The notes under the pieces were generated by a model. The model saw only the letters and a list, made by a program, of their open reading frames with translations, did not search any database and was not told the DNA's origin. This document shows positions 10,962-23,046 of a stretch of DNA of 64,000 bases, one piece after another. Position 1 is the first letter of the stretch; every line of letters starts with the position of its first letter. Made by a program: the position numbers and the translations under genes. Source of the stretch: Gautieria morchelliformis (lineage: Eukaryota; Basidiomycota; Agaricomycetes; Gomphales; Gomphaceae); the NCBI GenBank assembly GCA_015179125.1, contig WHVA01000458.1, forward strand, positions 28,567 to 92,566, given 5' to 3'.

Positions 10962-11483
10962 TTGCCTTATTCTGCTTGCGATGTAAGTCTGATATTGATA
11001 TCTTTATTCTCTCTCTACTCTTATGCCTGCATTTCTCAGGGATCCATCTACCCCAGAGAGCAACGTCGGCGGGTGCGTGAAAGTGCGAGGGAGGGGCAGG
11101 AGGTGATGACACCACCCAGTCATCGGAGAGCGCGTCGGAGAGCATACTGGAGCTCAGAACCAGCCACCCCTCCACCACCGCCTTTTGCCATCCCTCACCC
11201 TCCTTCTAGAAGCAGTGCAGCCGATCCTTTTCAACAACCTGTGGCAGGGCCATCACGTCCACCAATGCCTGCGGGGCCATCACTTGCTCCTGATCCCAGT
11301 CCTACAGAGCAGGTGGCAGCCCTTCGTGCTCAGTTAGCAGTTATCACACCATGGCAGCCCCTGAGAGGACATAGGCCAGACCCTGTACAGCCAGCTCCAT
11401 TGCGCCCTCCTACGCTTGCGGGGCCATCATATCCACCTGATCCAGTCCTGGAGAGCAGGTGGCAGCCCTTCGTGCACAGTTAG
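10962..11483 (+). pseudogene. N-terminal proline-rich part of the Helitron protein
   Basis: An acceptor at 11040 precedes a basic stretch (EQRRRVRESAREGQE). A low-complexity region rich in P, S and A with AGPSRPPMPAGPS repeats follows. Basic then proline-rich N-termini are usual in fungal Helitron Rep-helicases. The frame closes at 11483, after which related repeats continue in other frames. Confidence 0.5.
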
Positions 11484-11960
11484 CAGCTATCCCACCATTA
11501 CAGCCCCTCAGAAGAAATAGGCCGACTGACAGCCAGCTCCTGTAGAGGTTCTGCAGCAATTGCTCAGTTGCGTGCTCAGGCGGCTGGAATTGGACAACCT
11601 GTAGTAGGCTCTACAGCGTGGCAGATTTGCGTGCTCATGCTGCTGGTTACAGCCTATCCAGCACAGCCTTGGAAGACACAGGCAGGCACCTTTACACCAG
11701 CTCCTAGACCTCCTGTAGTAGGTTCTGCAGCAATTGCTCAGTTGCGTGCTCAGGCGGCTGGAATTGGACATTTGCAGTAGGCTCTACAGCGGTGGCAGAT
11801 TTGCATGCTCACCTGCTGGTATACAGCCTATCCCAGCACAGCCCTTGGGAAGACCAGGCAGGCACCTTTACAACCAGCTCCTAGACCTCCTGTAGTAGGT
11901 TCTGCAGCGGTCGCAGCATTGCGGGCTCAGGCTAATGCAGTAAGACCAATGCCTCGGCTA
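11290..11960 (+). repeat. Imperfect tandem repeats in the Helitron protein gene
   Basis: A segment of about 170-190 bp carrying CCTCCTGTAGTAGG, GTTCTGCAGC and GCGTGCTCAGGC is repeated near 11540, 11700 and 11880. A shorter related unit (GCAGCCCTTCGTGC) occurs at 11315 and 11462. The repeats are out of frame with one another because of small indels. Confidence 0.65.
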
Positions 11961-12189
11961 CTCCCTGCACTTCTGCGGCCTCTTCAGCGACTGCCTGCAC
12001 CTCCTCAGCCTCCTCAGCCACTCCCTGCTCCTCCTCAGCCTCCTCAGCCACTCCCTGCTCCTCACCTCAGCCACTCCTGCACCTCCCGCTCTTCAGCCAC
12101 TCCCTGCACCTCCTCGGCCTCCTCAGCCACTCCCTGTACCTCGGCAGCGTCCTCAGCGACCTCCTCCTCCTGTTCCACTTGGTGCTCTA

Positions 12190-15100
12190 GAATAATTGAG
12201 GCAGATGTGCAGCGTCATGATCTGGGTCCCATGGTTATTCCCTGCCCTGACTGTGGAGCATTACACTGGATGGCAGAACGCCTGCAGAATCCTCAAATCG
12301 GCGGCCCAGATTTGGTGATTGCTGTATGGAAGGAAAGGTGCAGCTTCCAGAGCTGCCAGTGCTCCCTCAGCCATTGAGACGGCTCTTAGAGGGCCAGGAC
12401 CCTGAGGCCAAACAGTTTCGCCAGAACATCAGGCAGTACAATGCTGCATTTGCATTCACTTCCTTGGGAGCCGAGTTTGATCTAGATTTGCTTCGGGAGG
12501 GTCGTGGTCCATATGTCCTCAAGCTGCAGGGCGAACTGTATCATATTCATGGCTCTCTCATCCCTAACCCTGGGAGGCGGATACAGTATGCCCAACTTTA
12601 TATATATGATCCAGCATTGGCTTTGGCACAGAGGAACACCCGTAACCCAGGTCTGTCTCCAACTATCATGGGAGACTTGCAGGAAATGCTCCTCTTATGC
12701 AATCCTCATGTTCCCATATATAGACAAGCGGCTGAGAGGCTCAGAGCTCAGGGACAGAATGGTGAGATCCGGGCTAGGCTCACGTACAGGGAACACAGGG
12801 ATCCTAGGAGGTATAATATCCCTACTGCGGATGAGATTGCGGTGGTTCTTCCTGGAGATGGCATCATCCCTGAACCTAGGGATATTATTGTCCAGCTCAA
12901 AGGTGGACGTTTTAAAAGGGTATCCGATATGAATCCAAACTATGCCTCTCTTCACTATGTCTTGCTCTTTCCCAGGGGAGAGTTGGGGTGGCAACCTGGT
13001 ATTCGCTATCGCCAATTACCAGACGGGCGTGAGCGAAGTGGGCGTGTCACCCAAATTCAGTTCCATTCCTATCGTCTCTTCCAGAGAACAGAAGAACCTA
13101 CAACACTCCTGCCGCTGGCAAATTATTCCAGCAGTACATTGTAGACTCTTGGGCCGCTGCAGAGCAAAGCAGGCTGTGGTGGATCAGGACAAATCAACAC
13201 ACTCTCCGTGCTGAGATGTATAACCAGATGATGGATGCCTTTCATCGCAATGACAATGACAGAGATCCAAACAACTTGGGCGCAAGATCCATTCTGCCTG
13301 CCACATTTCAGGGGGGGACACGGGACATGCAGGAAAACCTGCAGAACTCTCTGGCCATTTCAAGGAAGCATGGTGTGGCAGATCTCTTTATTACCATGAC
13401 TGCCAATCCCAACTGGCAGGAGGTATTGGATGCATTGTTGCCTGGACAAACTCCTCAGGACAGGCCTGACCTGGTGTCGCGGGTGTTCCAGCTCAAAAAG
13501 AAATACCTCATTGACTTGATCGTCAAGGAAAAGATTTTGGGGAAACCGTCGCTCGCGTCCACACCATTGAATTCCAGAAAAGGGGACTCCCACACATGCA
13601 TATTCTTATCTGGTTTGAACGAGATTCCAAGATCAGACATCCACATGAGGTGGATTCAATGATTTCGGCAGAGTTCCCTGATCCAGAGACTCATCCTGTC
13701 CTCTACCGGTTGGTCTGTGAGCTGATGACACATGGTCCCTGTGGACAAATGAAACCAAACGCACCCTGCATGGAAAATGGCAAGTGCAAGAAAAACTTCC
13801 CAAAGCCATTCTGTGAGGAAACCAGTCTGAATGAGGATGGATATCCAAAATATCGTCGTCGCAATGATGGAAGGCTGCACAATGTCAGAGGTGACATGCT
13901 GGACAACAGATGGGTTGTGCCATACTCTGCCCTGCTCTTGCTCAAATTCTGGTGTCACATCAACCCTGAACTCACCATCAATGTGAGGTGTATCAAGTAT
14001 ATCCACAAGTATCTCTACAAGGGCCATGATCGGACCACCATGGAGTTTGGTCGCACCCAGGATGAAATTAAGCAGTACCTGGACGCTCGCTATGTCAGTG
14101 CTCATGAGGCCTGTTGGAGGTTGCTGGAGCGGGAAATCCACACCCAGGTGCCTGCAGTCATGGCACTGCCAGTCCATGAAAAGGACCATCACACAATCAT
14201 CTTTGATCCCAACCAGGATGTGGACAACATCCTGGAAAGGGCTGAGGCAAAAAAGACACCGCTCATGGCTTACTTTGAGGCCAATGATATCTACCCTGAA
14301 GCACGTGATCTGCTCTATGTGGAGTTTCCTGAGCATTTTACCTGGAAAGCACAGGAAAAGGTATGGACACCACGCCAAAGAAGCTTTAGCATCGGTTGCC
14401 TTCACTTTGCAAACCCTAAATCAGGAGAGAGATTTTTTGTGCACACTCTCCTCACAGTGGTCAAGGGGGCTAGATCCTTTGAGGAGCTTAGGTCGGTGGA
14501 TGGCATACCATATGCTACTTACAAGGAGGCCTGTCGTGCAAGGGGACTTCTGGATGATGATCAGGAGTTGAGGTTGTGTCTCCAGGAAGCCAGTGGCATG
14601 AAAACAGATGCTCAGCTCAGACATCTCTTTGCCACCATCCTTGGCCATTGCAATCCATCGGGCCCCGGCAGATTATGGGATGGCTTCAGGGAGCACATAT
14701 GTGATGATCTCAGACATCAGCTCCAAATCAGACATGGTATGCAGAATCCACAGGACGATCAGGTTTATGATTTTGGCCTCTTTCTCTTGGAAAAAATCCT
14801 CCAGCAGGGTGGAATGTCCTTGAGCAGCTTTGATGATATGCCTCGGGTGGCAGGCGAGTGGGAGGCCCCATTGGAAACAGGTTCATAGCTGAGCAGAGGG
14901 ACTATGACCCTGTTGCAGAGAGGGACATAGCTGATGAGGAGGTTCCCAGGCTGAATGAGGGGCAAAGGTCTGCGCATGATCAGATATTATGGTCGGCACT
15001 GACCAGAGATGCTCATGGGAAACCTGATGGACAAATGTTTTTTGTCACTGGCTCAGGTGGTGCTGGGAAATCATTCACATGGAACACTCTAATCCACTCC

Positions 15101-16250
15101 TGTAGAGCGGAGAGCCTCATTGTGATTGCAGTAGCCTCATCTGCAATGGCTGCCCTTATCCTCACTAAGGGTACAACCTCTCATAGCATGCTTGGAATTC
15201 CCATTCCTGTCCATGAGCGCTCTCTCTCCTTCATCACAAAGAACTCTGACAAGGCTGACATGCTGAGACAGGCCAGTCTCCTCATCTGGGATGAGGCTGC
15301 AATGCAGCATCGCCATGCCATAGAGGCCATTGACAGGACACTGAGGGATTTCCTTGACCAGCCTGACAGACCCTTTGGTGGCATCACAGTCGCCTTTGGA
15401 GGTGACTTTCAGCAGACTCTGCCAATTGTCCCTAAAGGCTCCAAGGAGGATATCGTGGGAGCTACCCTTCAGAAGTCAAAATGTGGGCCAGGGAAAGGAT
15501 CTCCCACTAGATCATACATTCTCACTCCCTCCTCACATGGTTTGTGGCCCTGGAATTGAAGATCTGATCCAGGAAATATACCCTGGCATTGGCAATCAAG
15601 TCCCTGCCCAGGACAATTACTTTCTGGAGCGTGCCATCCTCTGTGCCAGAAACACTGAGGTCAATGAGATCAATTCCATGGTGTTTAGGGAGTTTCCAGG
15701 TGATGCTCAGGTCTTGCACTGCACAAATTCCATTGAAGAATCCGACGATATAGATCGGTATCCTGTGGAGTATCTGAATTCCATAGAGATGGGCTGTCTT
15801 CCTCCTGCTCGCTTGGAAGTCAAGCCTGGAGTGCCTCTGATGCTGTTGTGCAATTTGGATCAGAAGCAAGGACTATGCAATGGGACAAGGTTGCGGTTGG
15901 TGAGGATAAGCATTAGAGTGTTGGAGGTCAGGATCATCTCAGGTCCATGTGCAGGAAATATTGCTTTCATCCCCAGGATCATCATTAAGCCATCAGAGGG
16001 AGAATTGCCATTTGTGCTGCAAAGGAGGCAGTTTCCGGTGCGTTTGGCATTTGCAATGACCATCAACAAGTCTCAGGGACAGTCTTTGGGTACGGTTGGG
16101 CTGGACCTGAGATATCCAGTGTTTGGACATGGTCAGTTGTATGTTGGTGTATCAAGAGGGACCAATTGGAACAGAGTCAAGGTCTTGCTTGAGAAGGGTT
16201 TGGACACAACCAACATAGTATATAAAGATGTATTACTTAGAGCTCCTTGA
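12190..16250 (+). pseudogene. Helitron Rep-helicase gene, broken by frameshifts and a deletion
   Basis: Encodes the rolling-circle initiator plus Pif1-family helicase. Visible parts in order: a zinc-finger-like CPDCGALHW (12248); the Helitron_like_N core (12326-13144, 13216-13550); the HUH motif GLPHMHILI (about 13590); the Tyr region IKYIHKYLYKGHD (about 13990); Walker A GSGGAGKSF (15051); Walker B LLIWDEAAM (15279); GGDFQQTLP (15400); and C-terminal MTINKSQGQSL with GHGQLYVGVSRG (16057-16160). Single-base frame changes occur near 12308, 13115, 13530 and 14870. Between about 15490 and 15545 the region linking the GGDFQQ motif to the C-terminal helicase half is missing, so this is more than a frameshift. 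Stop is at 16250. Confidence 0.9.
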
Positions 16251-16406
16251 TTTTTTAATATCCACTTCTCTTGATATGGTTTATGTGTTTGACTTCATTT
16301 TACTTGATGCAAATTGATTACTTTGGTTTTCCCCAATGTACTTGACCTTACTGATATGTTAGACTTACTGATGCATTTGACCTTACCGAGGCGCTTGACC
16401 TACACC

Positions 16407-16435
16407 CCCGCGCGAAGCGCGGGTACCCACCTAGT
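16407..16435 (+). terminator. Helitron 3' terminal hairpin and CTAGT end
   Basis: A 7-bp perfect GC stem with a GAA loop, then TACCCAC, then CTAGT. In Helitrons this hairpin acts as the transposition terminator, not as a transcription terminator. Confidence 0.88.
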
Positions 16436-16460
16436 TCATGATATTATCCGCCGACAGAGT

Positions 16461-16684
16461 TGTTAGTAATCAGGATGATGACACCGCCGAGGCAGAGCCG
16501 GCACGCACTTAGCCGGAAGTTCGAGATCGCTCTCGACCCCAGGTTGCTAGTGCACCGGCATCGCATTGGCACAGCAGCTCGAAGATATTGGTAATACAAT
16601 GGACATCATATTTTGTATATAAAGACAGAACGATCTACTTGAGATCGTAGTGTAACAGCCTATTATTTACTCCTTCGTTCCACA
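16461..16684 (+). repeat. Copia 5' LTR
   Basis: TG...CA-bounded repeat. A TTTGTATATAAAG sequence near 16612 is a good TATA box for element transcription. It contains 12-13 bases near its right end that the 3' LTR lacks. Confidence 0.93.
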
Positions 16685-16697
16685 GGTTATGGGCCCC
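16685..16697 (+). promoter_or_regulatory. Primer-binding site (initiator tRNA-Met half)
   Basis: GGTTATGGGCCC immediately follows the 5' LTR and is complementary to the anticodon stem-loop of initiator tRNA-Met. This is the priming mode known for copia-type elements, in which an internal tRNA fragment is the primer. Confidence 0.7.
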
Positions 16698-16774
16698 GGC
16701 CATAACTAAACTACTACAAACCTAGCTTACTCCAACTACGCTCTATACTCCAACAACTCAATAACCGATTGACG

Positions 16775-19700
16775 ATGTCGAGTAGCAACAACACGTACAA
16801 GATCGATCCCTTGAACGGGGATAATTACGTGGCGTGGCGCCGGCGGCTTGAGTGGATACTCGATGACTTAGATCTGTGGGACGTGGCTATCGGCAGGGAG
16901 ATGGAACCGAGACCGGCAGATGCCGACAACGTCACTGCGACCGAGCAGCAGGAGATCGACGATTGGAGAAGGAAGGACAAGAAAGCTAGAAAAGAGATTT
17001 GCCTCAGAGTCGCCGATGAACAACTAGTTTACATCAATCAGACGATGTCTGTATTTGCTGTATGGACTAGTTTACAAGCGATATTCGAATCTAAGGGAGC
17101 CGTGGGGATTGTAAATCTCCGAAGAGATTTCTTCTGGACGCTTGCCAAGGATGGCGCGAACATGGAGGAGCACGTATGCAAGCTCCACGGCATTCAACAG
17201 GAACTGAATGCGCGGGGACATTACATCAGTGACACCGAGTTCTTGAACACGTTGCTGACGTCATTACCAGATTCTTGGTCGGTGTTTATTATGGCAGTAA
17301 ACGCCAGTGGAGCCGGGACGACAGCTGATATATTAATAGCTCGGGTCCTCGATGAGGATCGAGCACGGAAAGCTGGATCAGCACGGCAGACGGCGCTTAA
17401 GGTGCAACAACGTCACAGGTCCAAGAAAGATGACTCAGGAGCAACAAAGGGAAAATGCCGAAATTGCGGCAAGAAGGGTCATTACGTGAAGGACTGTTGG
17501 GCGAAAGGTGGCGGCAAGGAGGGCCAAGCACCAAAATGGTTCAAATCAGGAAATAAAGAAACAGTCAAACAAGTGGAAGAAAAGGACTTCGCATTTGTAT
17601 CTAAGGAGGTAGCATACAGTGCTATATCTGCATCCGACTGGCTAGCCGATTCAGCGGCAACGACACATATAGCTCGAAGCCGAAACGATTTCGCTAGCTA
17701 TGCCGAGGAACCATCAGAAATTGAAGGAATTTCACCCGGTGCGGTACTACATACACAAGGCCGAGGCACTATATACATGGAATTCAAGATCGGCGCCAAG
17801 ACGAACACGATCGAACTACGTGACGTCAAGCATGCACCGGATGCGCCGAACAACCTTATCAGCGTAGGGCGTCTAACTGATAAGGGCAACACGGCCACAT
17901 TTTCAGGCACCGGCGTCGAATTCAAATCACGTGCCGGAGTTACCTTCGCACAGGGACAGAAGCGCGGGCGGCTGTTCTGTATGAAGGCACGAGTCACTCG
18001 ATCAATCGAGGCACGGGACTTTGCCGCAACGGCAAAGGGACAGTCATGGGACAAATGGCACAGGATACTAGGGCACGTCAATATAAACTCTATAAAATTG
18101 TTGAAATCTAACGACATAGTTACTGGACTCGAGATCGACGAGTCAAAAGAGCCAAGTCAGTGTAAAGCCTGCATACAAGGCAAACGGCATGTGGAGCCAT
18201 TCCCCAAAAGAGCCGAGGACACTGTAGAACAGGTCGGTGACCTAACAGTATCCAATGTATGGGGGCCTGCCCAGACCGAGGGACCATCACGTGAAAAATA
18301 CTTTTATTCTTTCACGGACATCAAATCGAGGTACACTGTAATCTATTTCGGGAGCACCAAAGATGAAGCACTCAAACACTTCGAGACGTACAAGGCATTC
18401 CTCGAGACCCAAACAGGTCAGAAACTGAAGAGGTTTCGCTCAGATAATGGAGGGGAATACGTCAATAAAAAGTTCAAGGAATTTTGTGCAAAATATGGCA
18501 TTATCATGGAGACCACAGCTCCATACTCCCCAGCCCAGAATGGAATCGCCAAATGACTCAACCGGACTTTACTCGAGCACGCACGGGCAATGATATTTGC
18601 CAAGAACCTGCCAAAAATACTCTGGCCCAAGGCCGTGGCTTACGCATGTTATATCAAAAATCGATCACCCACGCGAGCACTTGGAGATGACGCAATGCCG
18701 TTCCAGGCACTATTCGGCAAGAAGCCGAACATAGCACGTCTAGAGGAATTCGGGACAAACTGCTGGGTTATGGTGCCGGATCAACGTCAAGCCAAACTTG
18801 ATCCAAAGGCAGAAGAACATATATTCGTCGGAGTAGCTGAACATGCAAAAGCCTGGAGGTATTACAATAAAGCCTCAAAGCACGTTCAAATCTCTAGAAA
18901 CATTACATTTGACGAAAATGACAATCGACTCTACCCTATCCCAGATAACGACGATGACGACACAGCACCGCTCGAGGGGGAGCACTCACCGTGCAAGCAT
19001 GTGCCGGACCCGATCCCATCTACCCCGCAGATGTCATCACCCCAGACGACGCCCATTCCTGATCCACCTGAACAAGCGCCAGCTCCACAGATTCGACGGA
19101 GCACGCATATCACTCAAAGACCGGATTACCGGAAACTGAATGATTCAGGACTCACCGAGCAGGTTTACATAACGAAAGAAATCATCACTGAACCTGAGAA
19201 TTACAGAGCGGCGGTATCACGTGATGATGCGCCGATCTGGGAGAAAGCGATGGAAATTGAAATGGATCAACACAAGACATTAGGAACATGGGAATTAACA
19301 GAACTACCACCCGGACGAGTAGCTATCAGTTGCCGATGGGTATATGCTGTCAAAACACAACCGGATGGGCAATTCGATAAGGCTAAAGCAAGGGTTGTGG
19401 CTCAAGGATTCACACAGAGGCCAGGGATGGATTACTACGAAATAACTTCACCCGTGGTCAAATTTGATTCACTACATGTTCTATTAGCCATCGCAAACAC
19501 ACTCGACTGGGAAATCGAAATGATGGACGTCAAAGGCACCTACCTCAATTCAACCATAGATGAGGAGATTTACATGCGCCAGCCTGACGGTTTTGATGAT
19601 GGATCTGGACGTGTTCTAAGAATATACAGAGCGCTCTATGGACTCAAGCAATCGGGACGAGCTTGGCATCAGCGCTTACACAAATTACTACTCGATCTTG

Positions 19701-20797
19701 GCTTCCATCAAAGCACAGCCGATGAATGCGTCTACATCAGACAAGATAAGGACTCAATCGAAGTCATATCAGTATATGAGGACGACTTCGGACTATTTGC
19801 TGATTCCAAAGGAGGGATGATTAAGCTCAAGGGGGAGCTTCATGGAAAATTCCCTTTAACAGACTTAGGAGAAATGAAGAAAATCCTGGGAATTAGAGTT
19901 GAGAGGAATAGGGATGAGGGAACACTGATCATGTCTCAAGGACATTACATCGACATCATACTCGATCGATTCAACATGGCTATGGCACATTCCGTATCTA
20001 CACCTCTGCATAAAATGATCAAACTCACGACACCTATGGACTCAACAGGTCCAACTGCCGAAGTACCCTATGCTAAAGTGATCGGATCACTAATGTATGC
20101 AGCACTCAGCACGCAACCTGATTTGGCCTTTACCGTACAACATCTGAGCCAATTCACTACTACTTATGGAGCCAAGCACTGGATGGCGATCAAGCACGCG
20201 CTCAGGTACCTCAAGGGGTCACGTGACAACAGCATAACCTTCCGACGAGACGCTGGTCTCGACCTCGAAATATTTGTCGACTCGGATTATGCTAATAGAA
20301 ACGATGCACTGTCTATTAGCGGCTATGTAGCTACACTAGGAGGGGGAGCCATTGCATGGAGCTCGAAGAAGCAGCGAACGATCGCGCTATCTACTACGGA
20401 GGCCGAATACATGGCACTTACCGAGGGCGCCAAGCAATTGATCTGGCTGAGGCGCTTCATCAAGGAGCTAGGAATAGATCAAGCCCAGCCCACGTCACTT
20501 CGATCAGACAATCTAGGCGCCATTACACTATCGCATGACGCAACGTATCATGCGCGTACCAAACACATCAATGTCGCATATCACTTCATCCATGAGAAAG
20601 TGGCCTCTCACAAGGCATCACTTACGTACGTACCGACGAAGGAGAACATAGCGGACATATTTACGAAGGGATTGGACTTGCACCAACATAGGTATCTATT
20701 AGGGAAATTAGGATTTTGCCGAAGGGACTTCTCGCCGAGGGGGAGTGTTAGTAATCAGGACGATGACACCGCCGAGGCAGAGCTGGCACGCACTTAG
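16775..20797 (+). pseudogene. Copia Gag-Pol polyprotein with one internal stop
   Basis: One frame of 1340 codons, interrupted only by TGA at 18554-18556. Domains in order: Gag (1-220), CCHC zinc knuckle CRNCGKKGHYVKDC (about 228), protease DSAATTHIA (about 292), pre-integrase WHRILGHVN (about 428), integrase core with RSDNGGEYVN and PYSPAQNGIAK, then the stop. After it come LNRTLLEHARAM, reverse transcriptase (CRWVYAVKTQPDG, ALYGLKQSGRAWHQ) and RNase H (VDSDYANRNDA, STTEAEYMAL). The RT active site reads YEDD instead of the usual YVDD. The start at 16775 is the first ATG of MSSSNNTYKIDPLNGDNY. The frame ends inside the 3' LTR. Confidence 0.93.
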
Positions 20798-20956
20798 CCG
20801 GAAGTTCGAGATCGCTCTCGACCCCGGGTTGCTAGTGCACCGGCATCGCATCGGCACAACAGCTCGAAGAGATCGGTAATACAATGACATCATATTTTGT
20901 ATATAAAGACAGAACGATCTACTTGAGATCGTAGTGTAACACTCCTTCGTTCCACA
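20746..20956 (+). repeat. Copia 3' LTR
   Basis: Matches the 5' LTR over its length except several substitutions and the missing 12-13 bases. The polypurine tract precedes it directly, and ATAGT follows it. Confidence 0.93.
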
Positions 20957-21015
20957 ATAGTATACGCGATAGCCAATTCCAATCTGATGCCCTCAGTCTA
21001 CCCATACCTTTAAAC

Positions 21016-21477
21016 ATGCCCACCCAAACTCAGTCCGGCAGCAAACATCCTGACGACCCTCTTTACACCGAACACTTGGGACAGCTAACACAATTAGGGG
21101 TAAACGTTGATGAGGTCAGTTTCGGCTGTAGAATACCAGTCGCTTGCTAACACAGCGATAGAACTTGGTGTTTATCAAAGAAATCTAACTTTATTTCCGA
21201 GTTTGTAATCTGCCACTTGCCAATGGCCAGCAAACGTCCCTGTATGAGCTTGATGTGCTTCACCACCCAAAAGCACCATGTGACATATGCAAGGTCCAAC
21301 TCGATGTGTTTGACACAACTGAGGGACGCAAGAAAATATCAAGAGGTTCTGGGCATACATATCTCACATTTGTTCTGCAGAATGAGTGGATGTATGAAAT
21401 TGTTGATGGAAGAGGATTCAGCAAGCAAATTTTTTGGACCTCTAAAGTTGTATGTGCTAGACAACAATTCTGGTAAA
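21016..21477 (+). pseudogene. Possible gene remnant just downstream of the copia element
   Basis: An ATG at 21016 opens MPTQTQSGSKHPDD, followed by DPLYTEHLGQLTQLG. A donor-like GTCAGT at 21115 follows. Further on a frame reads SLYELDVLHHPKAPCDICKV and GHTYLTFVLQNEWMYEIV. The pieces have amino-acid use like a real protein, but I recognise no family and could not join them with confidence. The copia element sits about 60 bp before the ATG, where a promoter would be. Confidence 0.25.
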
Positions 21478-21534
21478 TCACTTACAAATATCAATTTCTG
21501 TCATAGCATTTTGATTAGTGTTTTGGATCAGTAA

Positions 21535-21976
21535 CAATGTGTTGCCACCTATCAAAAAATTAGATCAACTATGTACACATTACAAGGCTCCACAATGCTC
21601 ATCGCAGCTCGGGCGCAACATCCGAGCCTCACAACATTCTGTAACGAGCTTGGCTGGGTGATATAAGGTGCACGCAGGTGATCCGAAAATCTTGGGTGAA
21701 TAGACCATAGGGGGACAACACACGGCCCCTCCCAGTCTAACACACCTGTGACGATGGTTCATCATCCTGATTACCAGTGTAGCAGAACACAAACTTTATG
21801 GTTTGTTCGTAAAAGTACGTGAGAAGCTAAGGGGAAGGAGGTGATCTGTGGCCGTTGCCAATAATGATGCCGGTCAACGTGGTGCATCGAACCCCCGATA
21901 GTTCCTGCGCCCTCTCAGCTGTGACAAGCATCCTTCAATGTACCGCACTGGTATTTGGCGAAGACAAGAGTTAAGT
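21535..21976 (-). pseudogene. APH-like phosphotransferase copy A, internally deleted
   Basis: Related to the copies at 33211-34617 and 53036-54440. It keeps the 3' end of the last exon (DWEGPCVVPLW, then PRFSDHLRAPYIT), the intron around the microexon and the end of exon 1. A large internal part is gone: compared with copy B, roughly 860 bp between the second intron and the IDWE motif are missing. The junction sits at a GATGA that occurs at both ends. A second loss of about 70-80 bp lies near 21650, at AAGC. It cannot encode a kinase. Confidence 0.85.
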
Positions 21977-23046
21977 TAAGCGTGCTCGAAGACCGATCCA
22001 TCAGTAAGTACTTCTGTGTGGGGAAGTTGAAAGTACTTACCTTCAAGTTGGGCCTTTTCCCCGACACTTATATTCCTAGTGCCTCCTGACTTTCACTAAA
22101 ATTTCTTGTACTTTCAAATTGTCACATCTTTCTGCATCCTGGCAGTCAGGTGGCGCCAATGGGCGTCGGGCGCCTGGTACCGTACTACCGTAACACGTGA
22201 ACCGTTCTTCGGCCAAAGAACGCACGCCCTTGGCTCGGTACTCGGTACCCATTCTGGACACCATTGCTGGTCCACGGCCGGCTTACTGGTTTGCGGCTGA
22301 TTCAAAGACCGTAGCTCAGACATTCCACTAATACTTACTGCATCCGACATACCAACCTAGGATCAAACGATATATATCTGGTCTCATGGTGATTCTATTC
22401 ACTTTTCGCATAACTAGGTGCTCCGAGTCCTCTGTGGCTCTTGAATTCACTTGGCTGAATATTCACCGGGTAATAAGGCTGGTTCAAGCACGCGTGCTTC
22501 TGGTTTATTGATCTCGCCAATTTATTTACCAATCGGAAGCCGTCAGCCCATTTCCAGACAATCGTGAAGAAGTGCTGCATGCGCATTGCGGACTTCGTCA
22601 CGGAATAGTTGTCGAAAAGATATTAAGTTATGAAACTGTGTGTCATACGGAAAATGCATATGGCCCCTGTAACAAAGAGTCGCTGGTCGTCTAACAAATG
22701 TCTTCGAGGGCATGTTGCTTCGCATGGTATTCGAGCCTCACGTGACGACCTGCTACGTACCGTCTTCACCCTCATGGGCACGGCCTCCCCAGGTCTTGGC
22801 ATCCTTTACGTTCAGTTGTGACTCTCTTTGCCGTCGACTATGAGCATATGTATCCGCGATTCGCGAATCAACATCGATAGACCGATTATCGTCGAGAGAC
22901 AAAATGGGGCGGCACCAATGGAGTCTGTGAGAATATAAGGACACCAAGATCAAAGAGTTTTCCCGGATCTTCATTTCACGCGCCAAGGCAACAGCTGTAA
23001 GACAGGCGCACTTGCTCTGCGCGTCGTTCCTGCAATAGCGTCACGG
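21977..23046. other. No gene recognised
   Basis: About 1.07 kb between the APH remnant and the phosphatase gene. Only short open frames are present and none resembles a known protein. The right end probably contains the phosphatase promoter. Confidence 0.4.

Larger units (their letters stand above)
9998..16435 (+). mobile_element. Helitron (rolling-circle transposon), non-functional copy
   Basis: The 3' end is classical: a GC-rich hairpin at 16407-16423 (CCCGCGC-GAA-GCGCGGG), a 7-base spacer, then CTAGT at 16431-16435, followed by T as expected for insertion between A and T. No terminal inverted repeats or target duplication are seen, as expected. The 5' end is my best guess: A followed by TCTAAGAGTTAA at 9998, a motif repeated 19 bases later. 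Inside are a tandem exon-intron-like leader, a proline-rich segment, and a Rep-helicase gene with HUH nuclease and Pif1-type helicase motifs. Several frameshifts and an internal deletion make this copy incapable of coding for its own transposase. Confidence 0.85.
16461..20956 (+). mobile_element. Ty1/copia LTR retrotransposon, full-length, one nonsense mutation
   Basis: LTRs at 16461-16684 (224 bp) and 20746-20956 (211 bp) begin TGTTAGTAATCAGG and end TTCCACA. Flanking pentamers are AGAGT and ATAGT, a target duplication with one mismatch. The LTRs differ by several substitutions and a 12-13-bp indel, so the insertion is not recent. The primer-binding site GGTTATGGGCCC directly after the 5' LTR matches the initiator tRNA-Met anticodon region used by copia-type elements. 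A polypurine tract (GCCGAGGGGGAG) ends at 20745. The element starts 25 bp right of the Helitron end. Confidence 0.93.

Noticed and set aside
16464-16480. 17 bases (AGTAATCAGGATGATGA) shared between the copia LTR and an intron of the APH copies
   Set aside because: By rough calculation one exact 17-mer match somewhere in 64 kb on both strands is not very unlikely by chance, and similarity stops abruptly on both sides.
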